A DNA stretch of 64,000 bases from Archegozetes longisetosus (Eukaryota; Arthropoda; Arachnida; Sarcoptiformes; Trhypochthoniidae): assembly GCA_018873245.2 (NCBI GenBank), contig JAEMBT020000009.1, forward strand, positions 16,983,794 to 17,047,793, in the 5' to 3' direction. The notes beneath the pieces are model-generated. The model did no database searches and had not been told where the DNA came from. It saw only the letters and a program-made list of their open reading frames with translations. The position numbers and the translations under genes were made by a program. This document shows positions 1 through 11,434 of this stretch, one piece after another. Positions within the stretch are counted from its first letter, which is position 1. Every line of letters begins with the position of its first letter.

Positions 1-271
1 TTTAACACCACACTTGACCACTTCCGGCCAACTTCCGACGGAAGTGGCCGACCCCGCCAAGTGATATAACGTTGGACTCAGGACGTTGAACTTAGCACTT
101 CTGTGATAGACAAACATGCTCCCCATGTTATTAGTTCATGTTTAAGGCAACTATTGAAGATGGATCACAAAATTGATGATTACGTATTATTGGTGATATC
201 TGTTATCTCAAATAGAATCTCAAATCAACTCATATTACTCCAGACTATGATCGAAGCAACCATAACATATA

Positions 272-359
272 CAGTGCGATTAAAGATAGAGTTCGCACCT
301 AAAACTCAATGATACCTTTCACTAAGTTTCAGGTACGAACTCTATCTTTGATCGCACTG
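272..359. mobile_element. 88-bp TA-flanked hairpin, miniature Tc1/mariner-type element
   Basis: The ends read CAGTGCGATTAAAGATAGAG and its near-perfect reverse complement, so the whole element is two arms of about 30 bp around a loop of roughly 28 bases. Each end is flanked by TA (270-271 and 360-361), the target duplication typical of Tc1/mariner transposons, and the CAGTG start also fits that group. It encodes nothing. Family assignment rests only on the TA duplication and end sequence. Confidence 0.7.
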
Positions 360-1266
360 TATTTAAATCAATATTATTATTGCTATAATGTTCGTATGCA
401 CAAACCCAAAACGTTTCTAATTATTTTAAATATCTCAAAAACTTATATTCTTTACGTTAATGATAACAATGAAAATAAATTATTGAAAACTTTAAGTGGC
501 GTCCTTATCTGAGAGTAATGCGGCTCTTTCTATCATTTTTCTTTATTGGATCTATTTCTCTAAACTTCGAAAAGATTTATCAATTACTTTGATAAGATAA
601 TCTGCTGTTATGACCATCATCTAAATCGAAATAAAAATTATTAGATAAAAGATATTTTAACGAGTTTAGGATTAAATTGTTTAGAACTTACTTCATAAAC
701 ACGAAAGTATCGAAACTGAACCATTTCGAGCAATATAAGATTATTTTTTATGGCCAATTTTTTCGAACAATGTTGACAACCTCAGATAGAAAATAATCGA
801 TAACATCAAAACTTCGCTTCGAGTATACCCCTAATTCGCATCTTCATTGGTATTTTAGAGCTAGAATAGATAAAATATAAATATCTCAATAGTTTATAGT
901 ATTTATCTGCTTCAGAAGGTACTGAGGAAGCGCCTTGCAGAACAAACACCCACATAAGACCAAAACAGAAGGCAATATAAGTTAATATAATATTGAGAGC
1001 TAATGAATTCTTCACGAATAAGGCTTTAATTAGAAATGCGCTAATAATAGTTATTTTATGGCAAAGGTCAAGAGCAGCAATTCTGGTCAAAAATTCTCAT
1101 TTTGATCACTTATTCCCAAATGAATTGAATTTAGAAAATTCATGATATCCTGTATTTTTTATCTGCTTTTTGAGGATTTTTTTTCTGATTTTATTATTGA
1201 TTTGATTGAGCTTTAACTTAAAATAACAGTAATTTATACTGGGATATATTATTTGGTATATGAAAA

Positions 1267-1878
1267 GTTATACCCCGATTGATAGAAATCCACTTTATAG
1301 ACATTTCACTTCATAGACATTTCATTTCATATACACTATTAGAGACACACTTTTAAGCTATTCAAAATAATTCTTTAAATTTATTTACACATCTGAGATT
1401 TTTAAAATAATTGTATATTAATTAAACTGAAAGTCAGGTGCATCGAATCTCATAATGCGTCATCATCTACTAATCCGTTAATCTTATAATCTTATGATAA
1501 TTAAGATATTTAACACGCGCAAAATACAAACTCATTCAACTATTTTTCAAGCGAATGAAAAGTGGTTTTTATTTTGAGTCTATTCAGCTTGATATATCAA
1601 TTTGTTATTTAATTAGAATGTTTCTGCATATCCTATCCATATATGAATTTTATTAATTGGTTGGAGTTTGTGTAATCTATCTGTAAACTACGTCTGAATT
1701 AAGATTCATTGAATCAAACAAAGGGAAAAATGATCATTTTTCAAAATTAGATTCAATTAGATTGTTTAGAATTAACATCACTAATCTCCTCAATTATCAG
1801 AATTTTCATTAGCGAATAATCTTTAGTCTATGAAATGAAATGTCTATAAAGTGGGTGTCTATAAACTGGGAAGACACC
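1267..1878. mobile_element. 612-bp non-autonomous element, copy 1, 9-bp target duplication (Mutator-like?)
   Basis: The element starts GTTATACCCC and ends GAAGACACC, and is flanked on both sides by ATATGAAAA (1258-1266 and 1879-1887). Subterminal sequence is built from copies of a CACTTTATAGACA-type unit, inverted between the two ends. A second copy of the same element lies at 48938-49557. No coding region is visible. A 9-bp duplication is typical of Mutator-like elements, so that superfamily is my best guess. Confidence 0.7.
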
Positions 1879-1934
1879 ATATGAAAACATTAATGCCTAA
1901 TTGAGCGAACGCCGTATGCAACCCGCCGCAGCGC

Positions 1935-1952
1935 CGCGGGTACTGACCCGCG
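1935..1952. repeat. GC-rich hairpin in an AT-rich setting
   Basis: CGCGGGT and ACCCGCG form a perfect 7-bp stem with an ACTG loop, inside a short GC-rich patch (about 1910-1955) just outside transposon copy 1. Function unknown; it may be the end of another eroded element. Confidence 0.4.
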
Positions 1953-4144
1953 AAATTGAGAGACAAAATAGATTTAGGCTATTCACTAACAATGTTATTG
2001 AAGAGATTGCCAATGCAACAAAATACGCTCTCAAACAAAACATTCTTGTTATGAAAAACATTTTTGGTCTTTAAGCAGCTTATAGGTATGTTTTCTAATC
2101 GTGAAACCAATACTTCGTAGTCAAACTAAACCCGACACCATTTCGAATGGTTTGAGATATGAAGGCTTTATATTATTTATATAATAAACCAGTTTACCAG
2201 TAACCAGTGATTTGTGAAATAAGTACTGAAAACTCAAGCAATATGAGAGCAATATTCATGTAAGTTCTTACATTTAAGAAGTAAAAGAAATCTCTTTATA
2301 AGTTTTTATATCCGTCTTCTTCTGTTGAAAGCAAACTTCAAAAGTATTTAATTGTTTCGATCGTAACGATAATTGTTATGAAGAATAAATTAAGTAACTT
2401 ATCTATTTTTGAGATTCAGATGAAAATGATAAACCAATTCTGTAGGTATGACTTTCAGTAGATTCGATTTATAGATATGAAGTTTTGACTACAAGAAGAG
2501 CCTCTCCTTTATTTTCAAATATGAAAAGGGCTTCTTAATAATGATAAACCCTAACCAAAAATTCATATTCAGTATTAAGTTTTAGTCATTTAGCTTCATT
2601 GACTAATCGAACATCTGAGCCTTACTTTTGTGACTAAAACATCAAAACGTATACATCAAGACATACATTCGTATAAGTTTTGATTCAGTTAATTTGTGGA
2701 CTTTTAACTAATGATAAAACAATACAGAGATAAGACTTTAGTAATTCTTATCGCGAAATGTTTTAATTGTATAAAAACAAAAATAATGTAACTTATGAAT
2801 GATTTACATACTATACAAATTATCAGTACAAACTTTCATTCATATCAAACTCTACTGAAATGAAGCTAAAAGTTTGATAAAGATATCAAAAGTTGGATTA
2901 GTTCTAAACCCTTAATAGTATCATCTCCGTTTCAATTTAAAAGTAATCTTCAATACTTCTTATACTAACAATCTTAAACTTAAGACTCAGATCCAAAAAA
3001 TATTGAATGACGAATGCGCTAAATATGATATATACTAGTACTTAATAAGCTCTTTTGACACTTAGAGATAGAGAAGATGTTCCTCTTGCCTCATATGTAG
3101 GCAATCGATTTCCTAAAGTAGTTTCACTTTTCCTGATATCGCTTCATTCATATATTCTGTTCAATAGCTTTCGTGGTTCAGTAAATTTCCCTAATATTTA
3201 GCATGAATTCAATGCAAAGTTTAAAAAACATCAGTTTCAATTATTCTTAGTAAATGAAGAATAATAAGTATTGAAGAAATTTTTCATTCTTATATAATGC
3301 GCTGCTTAAATTGTGGTTAAAAATTATCTACCGATCGTGAATTTGAATTCAAATAAAAAAATCATAAATTACCCGGCGAAAACTAAAGCAGTAACTAATT
3401 AACAATTCTGGTAGAACAAAATATATAAATGTGTTTTGAGTTTAATATAATTTGATTATGTGTTTGCACGAATTTAAGTAAAAAAGTAACTATTGCAACT
3501 GAAAAGTAACATATATTTTAGTCTTTCTGGAAGGTAGACTAGAGGAATCTTAACGAGCACTGTGACTTTAGATCACCTCTGTAATTACGTATGGAGCATG
3601 GGAGGGCTCCACCAGAAATTCTCACACTATAAACTGAATGTAAAATAGAAAAATTTTCAACACTTTACCATAAATTGAGTCAATTTAGGTATAAATCTGT
3701 TTATTTAGGTTTTATAGTAGTAAAACTGCCTCATTCTAGTTGTTAATCCCTATTAACCGATTCGGACATTTAACTGGTGCTTGACTAAGCAGAATTACCT
3801 AGTTACAGCACTGTGCCTTAAATCCAAATGAAGATAATGATAAATCAATTGTATCAGCGCCGTATTCACATGTGATGCAAAGGGAGCATCTGCTTATCTG
3901 CTTATCATCCTCCACATCTGCTTATATTAATAGCTTTGAAAATATAGTTGTTTAACATAATTATCTCATTATTTAAACCGATAACTTAGTCAATCCAATT
4001 AGAAATTAGTGTAAAAAAGCTCTGAACAGGTAAATCTTATTTCAAGCTAAAGTTTTAAACTTTTTCTACTGAAACTTCAACTTTGGCCCAATCGAACACG
4101 TATGGTGCACTACTATCTCAATTGTATGACACAGTACTAGATTG

Positions 4145-5335
4145 GAAATTGAATCTCAGAAGGAGAAAAAAGAAGAGTCAATAAGCGATTATGTCTGGGC
4201 GAAATGATTTGACCACATTTGACATATAAACATTCACTATTAGGGGTCACATATAATAGTAATATATTAAAACATAATTTCCACAGGCTTAATAGAAATT
4301 TAATTTTAATTTATTTTTTATAATGAATTCTATGGGAGACTAGTCTCACTTCAGAAGTTAATTTGACCTCCGTGTCACCTCTCAATTAGAACTAAATTTT
4401 CACAGTACATGTATCAAAATGGAAAATGTTTTTAGGAAAGTTTCATAACTGATTAAGGCCTAGAACATATTCAAAACCTCATTCAAAAGCGAACTAGTTT
4501 ATCACAATTCAATTTTTTAATAATGAAGTAAAAGGTCTAGGAACATCACCCTGAATGATAACATCACTTTACTGACGTTTTACTGACTGAGATATCGAGG
4601 TAGTGGTATTAGTAAAAATACATCTTTTATGTTCACTACTCAGATCTAATTATTCAGTGTCCATTTCAGTTCATCCATGAATAATATCTCTACAAATTAT
4701 TCATTTGAGTGTTATTTCATAGATAAAAATGAATGAACTTAGCCTATTGGTAGCACCATATACAAAAAGCTAACTTTGAATGAGGTTTTGAACATGTTCT
4801 AGGCCTTAATCAGTTATGAAACTTCCCTAAAAGCATTTCCTACTTTTGATACATGTACTGTCTTGGCCGATTAGTTTGGATGATGCACCCAAAATGATAC
4901 TTTCTTATAAACATTTTTTGCATTACTAATTAGTATTGTTAATAGTAAACACAATAGTATTTCTATTAATAATACTAATTAGTAATGCAAAAAATGTTTG
5001 TAAGAAAGTATCATTTTGGGGTGCATCATCCAAACTAATCGGCCAAGACAGTACTATGAAAATTTAGCTCTAATTGAGAGGTGGCGCGGGAATCAAATTA
5101 ACTTTTGAAGTGAAACTAGTCTCCCATAGAACCCATTATAAAAAAATCAATTAAAATTAAATTTCTATTAAGCCTGTGTAAATTATGTTTTAATATTTTA
5201 CTATTGTATGTGTACGTTAATAGTGAATGTTTATATGTGGTTTATATATGGTTTATATGTAGTCACTTCGCCCGGACACAATCGCTTATTGTCCCTCTCC
5301 TTTGACTCTTCATCTATGACTTAGAATCAGTTTTT
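4145..5335. mobile_element. Large foldback element with interrupted left arm
   Basis: Sequence at about 4145-4408 plus 4855-4945 is repeated in inverted orientation at about 4960-5335. The arms share features such as AATAAGCGATT, the segment around GGGAGACTAGT, and the segment around TTGGCCGATTAGTTTGGATG. The left arm is split by a second palindromic element at 4409-4854. Without that insert the element would be a foldback of about 750 bp with arms of roughly 330-370 bp and a loop of only some 15-35 bases. The outer ends are approximate because the outermost bases diverge and I see no clear target duplication. No coding capacity. Confidence 0.75.
4409..4854. mobile_element. Palindromic element inserted inside the left arm of the larger foldback
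   Basis: The ends are ATGTATCAAAA and its inverted form TTTTGATACAT. Inverted arms of about 85-100 bp (around 4409-4495 and 4760-4854, both containing a GGCCTAGAACAT-type core) enclose a loop of some 270 bases. GTAC flanks both sides (4405-4408 and 4855-4858), while the uninterrupted right arm of the host foldback has a single copy at the matching place. The duplication can be read as GTAC or as TA, so Tc1/mariner type is possible but not certain. Confidence 0.75.
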
Positions 5336-7080
5336 ATTCCTAAACCGATGTTCTATTCTTACATAATTAGCAGTACGTATTTGGTAGCATGTGATTCCGC
5401 GTAACCGATACCTTACGCTACATCGACGCCCAATTCCATTTACACTTATAAGTTAAATTTAATTTTCATTTTGATTGAGTCTATGCCATATTAGCTATAT
5501 GTTTTTTACATTTTATTACTGATACTCTAAGATTTTATTTAGATTAGAGTCAAGTTCGATCATTGTATTTAATTATTAATCATCTTAACTTGTTAGTATG
5601 ACTTTCAATTGATTACTACCGAATCTATATTTAACTTTCATCTGAATAAACACAACATGACTCCATTAAACACAACATAGACTCTACAGTAATATTGATT
5701 GCTTATAAACAACTTCTATTTGTTCTCTACATCTTTAAATAAAGTTGACATTGTATTACTTCCTTTATGTATTTTTGACTATATCAATCAGTTGTGAGGA
5801 GAAATATGCTCTTTACTAATTCTGATAACTGAAGGGCTTTTAACAATTCAATTTCTATTCTGTTTTTCTGTAATACATGCAGTCATAGATTTTTATCTTA
5901 GCTCTTATCAAAATTTTTATCAAAGTTCATAAATAATCAAAACTTATAGTATTTCATTTTAAAAGTTATTTTACTTAATACATAACTAAAACAAACTATT
6001 GAATAGTATTTTAATCAGATAACGAGTCTAATGATTGATAAATTTTGTTTTTAGGAGTTGAATAAGAGTTAAGCCGTTTCATTATTTGAATTTCTTAAAA
6101 ACGCACTTTTTATAACAGGTTCATATCTAAAATAAGTTTGCGAAACAAGTTTGTTATAAAATCAAACAAATCTTATTTATATTACATACTATATAATAAA
6201 TTATTTGATATTCGTTGAGATTTCAGAGAAAACAATTCGGTCCAAATACTGCGTAAATATTATGAAAACATGTATGGAAAACAAATATAATCAAATAAAG
6301 TATGAAATGTGCCAAAAACACACTACATAGAGTCAAACTTACAAAAAGGTAAATCTATAATCGAAAGTGACACAAAACTAGCTTAACTTGTGCTCAATAT
6401 CAATTATTAATAGCCAGAATCTTACAAATTCAATTGCTTATGAGGACCGTTGAATAAAATATCACTTATGCAAGTCTGACCATAACTCAAACAGACAGAA
6501 TACATGCTTGAAGTCAGTTTTTATTAATCTTACTCTATAGTTGGCCAAAGTCTGAGCTGGAAAGTGGAGTCAATTAAAATGGAAGCTAAAATCTGGTCTG
6601 AGCTGACCAAAGCCGTTAATTTAAATCTTGAGAGTAAGTTTGATGAACTGATGAAAGCTAAACATATTGATGGTCCAACAAGAATTTCAAAGGGTAGAAA
6701 ACTTCTCTTTTGTAACCACCATATTGTGTACTAGACATGAAATCATAAGTAGAACGTATAATATTTTGCCATCAGGTAAATCATATTTTTTGTTCCCACT
6801 CTCTTTTTGATATAATAAGCAAACAACAACTTGTAGGGGCTCCTCGAATCTGATGATTGGCTACAAGTGTTGTGGATTCTATCAGAATGTGTGTCTCGAA
6901 CAGCGAATAAAATTAGTTCTCACTTACGATATAAGTTACTTCTTCTCCACAACGGATCACAGTCGAGAGAATCTCAACCTGAATAAGATTTGATAGAAGT
7001 TAATCCTCACTCTTAGAGTCTGTATAAGAGTTTTTGTCCAAATTGTCAGAGTCACAACTGAGTTGTTTGCAATCTAGTGA

Positions 7081-7395
7081 ATGATGACTTACTTGCAAAT
7101 AGCAATACTTATGTTCGTATGCGTCACATTAACAATAGCTGAAGATTCAGAATCTTGTGTTGGATGCTCAATGGAAAGAAGAAAACCGATGCGGTATGGC
7201 AAACGTGCTGATTATCCCATAGATTGGAAAGCCATTAATAGCCAATCTTCAATCACTAATCAAAGACATCATAAGCTCTTTCTCATTCCTCTTCGAAGGT
7301 CTTATTTGGATCGCTTAACGATTAAGAACAATCCTGATTCCTATTATGGTTCTGTGGATTTAAATCGTAATAATATAGAACTCAATGATATGTAA
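7081..7395 (+). CDS. Neuropeptide precursor with one predicted MRY-amide peptide
   Basis: Single-exon 104-residue protein. The start is fixed by an in-frame stop immediately upstream of the first of two adjacent ATGs. Residues 1-20 form a typical signal peptide ending TIA. Shortly after it lies the peptide region with two cysteines (CVGC) and the sequence ERRKPMRYGKR: glycine followed by a dibasic KR site predicts cleavage and C-terminal amidation, giving a peptide ending in KPMRY-amide. The remaining 60 or so residues look like an unstructured spacer with further basic pairs (RR). An AATAAA signal lies at 7522-7527. The ending recalls MRY/MRF-amide peptides of the FMRFamide-like group, but I recognise no named arthropod family, and the upstream CxxC pair is unusual for such peptides. 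Confident as a secreted peptide precursor, not as to family. Confidence 0.75.
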   Translation: MMTYLQIAILMFVCVTLTIAEDSESCVGCSMERRKPMRYGKRADYPIDWKAINSQSSITNQRHHKLFLIPLRRSYLDRLTIKNNPDSYYGSVDLNRNNIELNDM

Positions 7396-7719
7396 TTTAT
7401 TGTTTTTAACTCATATCTAACCATTTTAAAAATTATAAACTAATTTAAAGATATTCTCAGATGAAAAGCTGTTGTAAAATAGCTTAAAATAAGAATGGAT
7501 TAAAATATGTTAAAATTTAGCAATAAAATCAATTAGATTTAGTTTTAACATTGCTTTGATTCGTCGTAAACTAAATTAACTTTCGTTTATGTATTGCAAA
7601 AACAGTTTTATTTGACTTTGATTCATAGTAAAATATTATAAAAATTAATTAGTTATTTGTTTAAATATACAAAAACAGTGAGTAATAAGAAATGAAAGAT
7701 TTTGATATGAAAAAAACGT

Positions 7720-8916
7720 TTAAGTAAGTCCAATCTCGAAATAAATATAAGCATCTTCTGACTTAAAGTTCCTAATATGATAATGAGATCGGGAGGGAAT
7801 CTTGATTTGTTCGTCAGTTTCCACTTTCTTTTGTACAGTTTCAATAGTAACGCGAACAACGCCCGCGATCACTGACATTGTATGAACACAACCTCCAGTG
7901 AACGCTCCATACCGTCCTATTCTTCGCTCTGAATCACCTTCCATTTTTATCAGTCCGCTCAAAGGTGAGTCTTTTCTTCTCTTTAGGTAACTTATCCACA
8001 CATTTTTCGATCCTTTACTCAAATGGAACTCAATCTCATTAATCGTACTCAACAGTTTGATTCTCTTCCTCTCATAAGAGGCTGACTTTAGTTTAGTTAC
8101 GCTTATATCACTTTTTAACGAGATTTGATCCATTGTCAATAGTTCGGACAACTTTTCTGCTTCTTTTGGGTCCATATTGCGCAACATTTGTCGAACTGAT
8201 TGTCGTTTTGGAACATATCTACACTTCTTTCTATTTTCTCCATCAATTAAGCCTTTATCATCGTTTTTATGGCCTTCATCTCCCTTTTTGTGGTCTATTT
8301 TTGACTCCAGAGGCTTATCACAACTATTTTGAGTCATTTCTTTTTCAATGAATGACTTATTCTCTTCACTATTTAGAGATGAATGACTATTGAATGAACA
8401 GTACAACGATAACTTAGAATCAGGTTTATTGCATTCGTTTGTCAATGAATGTGATGTCATGAGATGGAATAGAATGGAATTCTCTGGACATGACTCTCTT
8501 TTGTCTGAGGATGACTTCAATACTACTGAATTTGAATCAGTCTTCAAGTCACTGACTATTGCATCGATGTTTCCATTAGTTTGATTTTTGTCTTGAGAAA
8601 AACATTTATTATTAAAATCGATATCATCTAAATCTCTCATTACTTCATCTAAATCTTTAAAATCTATGAATTGCGACAATTGTTCGTTGAGTTGAATATT
8701 CTTAACTAAACTTTGTGGACTTGGATCAAAATGATCGCTAATTGGTGTTGAGTTACATAAAGTCTTCTCTGAAATTGCATTCATTTCAGTATTGTTTGGA
8801 CCAATTGTTGACTGTTTTGATGCCAGCGAATGATCACTTTTGATGTGTTTTCTATCTGAAGATAAACTGTCGATAGTCATAAACAAAGTGCTATTCTTTT
8901 TAACCAAATGACGCAT
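7720..8916 (-). CDS. CENP-C-like protein with C-terminal cupin domain
   Basis: Single-exon protein of 398 residues starting at an ATG (MRHLVKK). The N-terminal two thirds are Ser/Asp/Asn/Lys-rich and probably disordered. The last 80 or so residues fit the CENP-C/Mif2 cupin dimerisation fold: a beta-rich segment SGLIKMEG, then GVVRVTIETV, IKIPSRSHYHIRN and DAYIYFEI, matching in order the family pattern of a Gly-containing strand, a VP-x-x-N-x-Y-x-I-x-N stretch and a closing hydrophobic strand. CENP-C links centromeric nucleosomes to the outer kinetochore. The classical CENP-C motif is not obvious, although a basic segment (VPKRQSVRQMLRNM) precedes the cupin. It is much shorter than human CENP-C (about 940 residues). 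It is divergent with the CLPB gene (420 bp between starts) and convergent with the neuropeptide gene. A different cupin protein is possible, but the domain's place at the very C-terminus favours CENP-C. Confidence 0.65.
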   Translation of the reverse strand: MRHLVKKNSTLFMTIDSLSSDRKHIKSDHSLASKQSTIGPNNTEMNAISEKTLCNSTPISDHFDPSPQSLVKNIQLNEQLSQFIDFKDLDEVMRDLDDIDFNNKCFSQDKNQTNGNIDAIVSDLKTDSNSVVLKSSSDKRESCPENSILFHLMTSHSLTNECNKPDSKLSLYCSFNSHSSLNSEENKSFIEKEMTQNSCDKPLESKIDHKKGDEGHKNDDKGLIDGENRKKCRYVPKRQSVRQMLRNMDPKEAEKLSELLTMDQISLKSDISVTKLKSASYERKRIKLLSTINEIEFHLSKGSKNVWISYLKRRKDSPLSGLIKMEGDSERRIGRYGAFTGGCVHTMSVIAGVVRVTIETVQKKVETDEQIKIPSRSHYHIRNFKSEDAYIYFEIGLT

Positions 8917-9336
8917 TTTTATTATATCACTTCTAGTGTGGATTTATTCGAATCTAATGTAATCCTTTCGACTTATAAGTCTATTTTGTGCTTAAATTGA
9001 TTTGAAATGAATTACTTATTCAGTCATTTGTTCGTTTGAATGATTGCTCTAAATTCTTACAATAAGCAGAAAAGTTTCAATTTCAATCCAAAAGTTCAAT
9101 GAGTCAAACCATAAATAATAAAAGATTAAAGAAAACGTTTTATAATCATTTGCTTCTATAGCAATTGAACTCATTCTGGTTGACCAAAAGGGATGGCAAA
9201 ATACGAATAGTTTTGAACATCATTTATGTTATGTTTATTTAATCACAACATTGAATGACGCAATAATCGGCAAACATATCCTCAGAAAGTAAATTGAAAA
9301 TTGATTTTCAAATGTAATTTTCAATTAAATGGAAAA
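8917..9336. promoter_or_regulatory. Probable shared promoter region of the CENP-C-like and CLPB genes
   Basis: The two genes start head to head with 420 bp between their start codons. The interval must hold both 5' untranslated regions and both promoters. I recognise no specific factor site. Confidence 0.4.
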
Positions 9337-11301
9337 ATGTTGTCATCAAAACTGCGAAATAGTTGCAAATTGTTTGGAATAATATGGAGAAGTAGAGGAA
9401 CAATAATTGGAAGCCATCGCTATTTAAAGACGAAATCGCTGACAACAATAGCATGTTTATCATCACTATATTACATCAATTATCATAGACTAGACAATAA
9501 ATATTTAACTAATTTTCAGCCATTAATGCGTTTCGCGGAATGCCTTCAAAACAATAATAATAATAATAATAAAAGAGAAAACACTCCAAACGAAGAGAGA
9601 CTATTCGAAGCCATAAAAAATGGTGACTATTCAGGAGTGGAAGCATTAATCAAATCTAAGTCAGTTGATGTAAACTGTCGCCATATTTTGGGTTGGAGTC
9701 CATTACTTCTGGCTGCTATTAATGATAGGCCACAGATTGTGGAACTATTACTCGATTCTGGAGCAGATATCGATATGAGAGACGAGTTCTCGAATGTGTT
9801 TCAAACTTCGCGTCAATTGGGATTCAATTATTTGAGAGTTGCCATGTCTAGAGAACAAGAGTTTTCTGATTTACTCTCAGCTAATGTCTCGTTTCGCGGA
9901 ACAACTGCTTTGCATTACGCAGTTTTAGCTAATAGTTTAGAAACTGTTCAAATATTGATCAAAGAGGAGCAAATCCTAACTTAGAGAACGAAATGGGACA
10001 CAAACCGAGCGATTATGTCAAAGAAGGAAATCGTGTTATGAGAGACTTACTACTAGATTACGAGTCAAAATATAGTGATGTTATTAAAATAAAAGAAGCA
10101 GAAGAGAGACGAAAGTTTCCACTGGAACAGAGGATCAGAGAAGTAATAGTTGGTCAAAAGGGAGCTATCACTACAGTTGCGTCTGCCATCAGACGCAAAG
10201 AGAACGGTTGGTATGATGAAGATCATCCTCTTGTCTTCCTCTTTCTCGGCTCTTCTGGTATTGGAAAGACTGAGTTAGCGAAACAAGTGGCCAAATATCT
10301 TCATAAAAATGATAAGAAAGGTTTCATACGTATGGATATGTCTGAATATCAAGAGAAACACGAAGTGGCCAAATTCATAGGGTCACCTCCCGGCTATATT
10401 GGACATGATGAAGGAGGACAACTCACTAAAGCCCTCAAGAAATGTCCCGACGCTGTTGTGCTCTTCGATGAAGTGGAAAAAGCTCATAATGATGTTCTCA
10501 CTGTTTTGTTGCAATTATTTGATGAGGTATTCATTTGGCCTTTCACTACTTTTACAATCATTTATTAGAGTCTATATAACATCGACTTTTTTGTGTTCTC
10601 AATTCAATTTGTTTTCAATTAAGGGCCGTTTGACTGATGGCAAGGGAAAGACAATCGAGTGTAAAAATGCTATTTTTATAATGACTTCTAACCTGGCGAG
10701 CGATGAAATCGCTGAATATGGACTTCAGCTGAGAAAAGAAGCCGAAGAAGTTGCAAAAGCCAGATATAGCGGAAAAATAGATGACATCGAAGTGACTGAA
10801 AATGTGACAGTTTCTAAACATTTCAAAGAGAAAGTGGTTCGTCCTATTCTGAAGCGACACTTCAAAAGAGACGAGTTTTTGGGCAGAATTAACGAAATTG
10901 TTTACTTTTTGCCGTTTTCGAGATCAGAATTGACTCAATTAGTTCTGAAAGAGTTGGAGTTTTGGGCGAAACAGGCGAAAGATAAGCACAAGATGGAGTT
11001 GACTTGGGATAAGAGGGTAATTGGATTAATAGCTGATGGATACAACGTCCATTACGGTGCGCGTTCCATCAAACATGAAGTCGAGCGAAGAATTATCAAC
11101 AAGATCGCTTTCGCTCACGAAAATCTTCTCATCAAGCCTGGAGTCAATGTTCATATAACAGTTGACGAAGAGGTTCAGAATGAAAATGACAGACAAATAG
11201 AGCCTAAAATTAAATTGCAGTTAAGAGATAAGAACAAAAAGAAATCTGTGTTAATTGATTTGCCATTAAATGATAAATCAACAACAAATACATCCATTTA
11301 A
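9337..11301 (+). CDS. CLPB: CLPB/SKD3-type mitochondrial disaggregase (ankyrin repeats plus AAA+ domain)
   Basis: Two coding exons, 9337-10526 and 10624-11301, with a 97-bp GT-AG intron; about 622 residues (human CLPB about 707). The N-terminus ([14 protein letters not shown]) is basic and lacks acids, as in a mitochondrial presequence. Ankyrin-type repeats follow ([26 protein letters not shown]), then an AAA+ module with Walker A GSSGIGKT, pore loop [11 protein letters not shown], Walker [12 protein letters not shown], sensor IMTSN, and a C-terminal ClpB/D2-like small domain ending near [10 protein letters not shown]. This order is diagnostic of metazoan SKD3, an ATP-driven protein disaggregase of the mitochondrial intermembrane space. 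One base appears to be missing at about 9964-9968: the frame changes inside an ankyrin repeat, where one more G would keep the conserved reading. No splice solution fits there. An AATAAA lies at 11334-11339. The gene converges on the proline-rich gene 133 bp downstream. Confidence 0.92.
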
Positions 11302-11434
11302 ACAATGTTTTTTATTCAGTTATGTTTTACATAAATAAAATTACCGATTATTGTAAATTAGCACTAAATTAAAATGATTGCTAAATAATTGACTTAGGAC
11401 AACATGTTATAAATGAGAAATTGATATAGAAGTA

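Larger units (their letters stand above)
1..7080. other. Gene-free 7-kb stretch with non-autonomous transposons
   Basis: I find no convincing host coding region here. The short open frames lack homology, splice structure and codon character. The stretch is AT-rich and contains three clear DNA-transposon-like structures, listed separately: a TA-flanked hairpin at 272-359, a 612-bp element at 1267-1878, and a nested foldback at about 4145-5335. A small GC-rich patch at about 1910-1955 stands out from the surrounding AT-rich sequence. Confidence 0.7.

Noticed and set aside
103-512. Two short plus-strand open frames at the left end
   Set aside because: They overlap the TA-flanked hairpin at 272-359 and show no family similarity or signal.
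8133-8584. Plus-strand open frames opposite the CENP-C-like gene
   Set aside because: They are antisense shadows of a real minus-strand coding exon.
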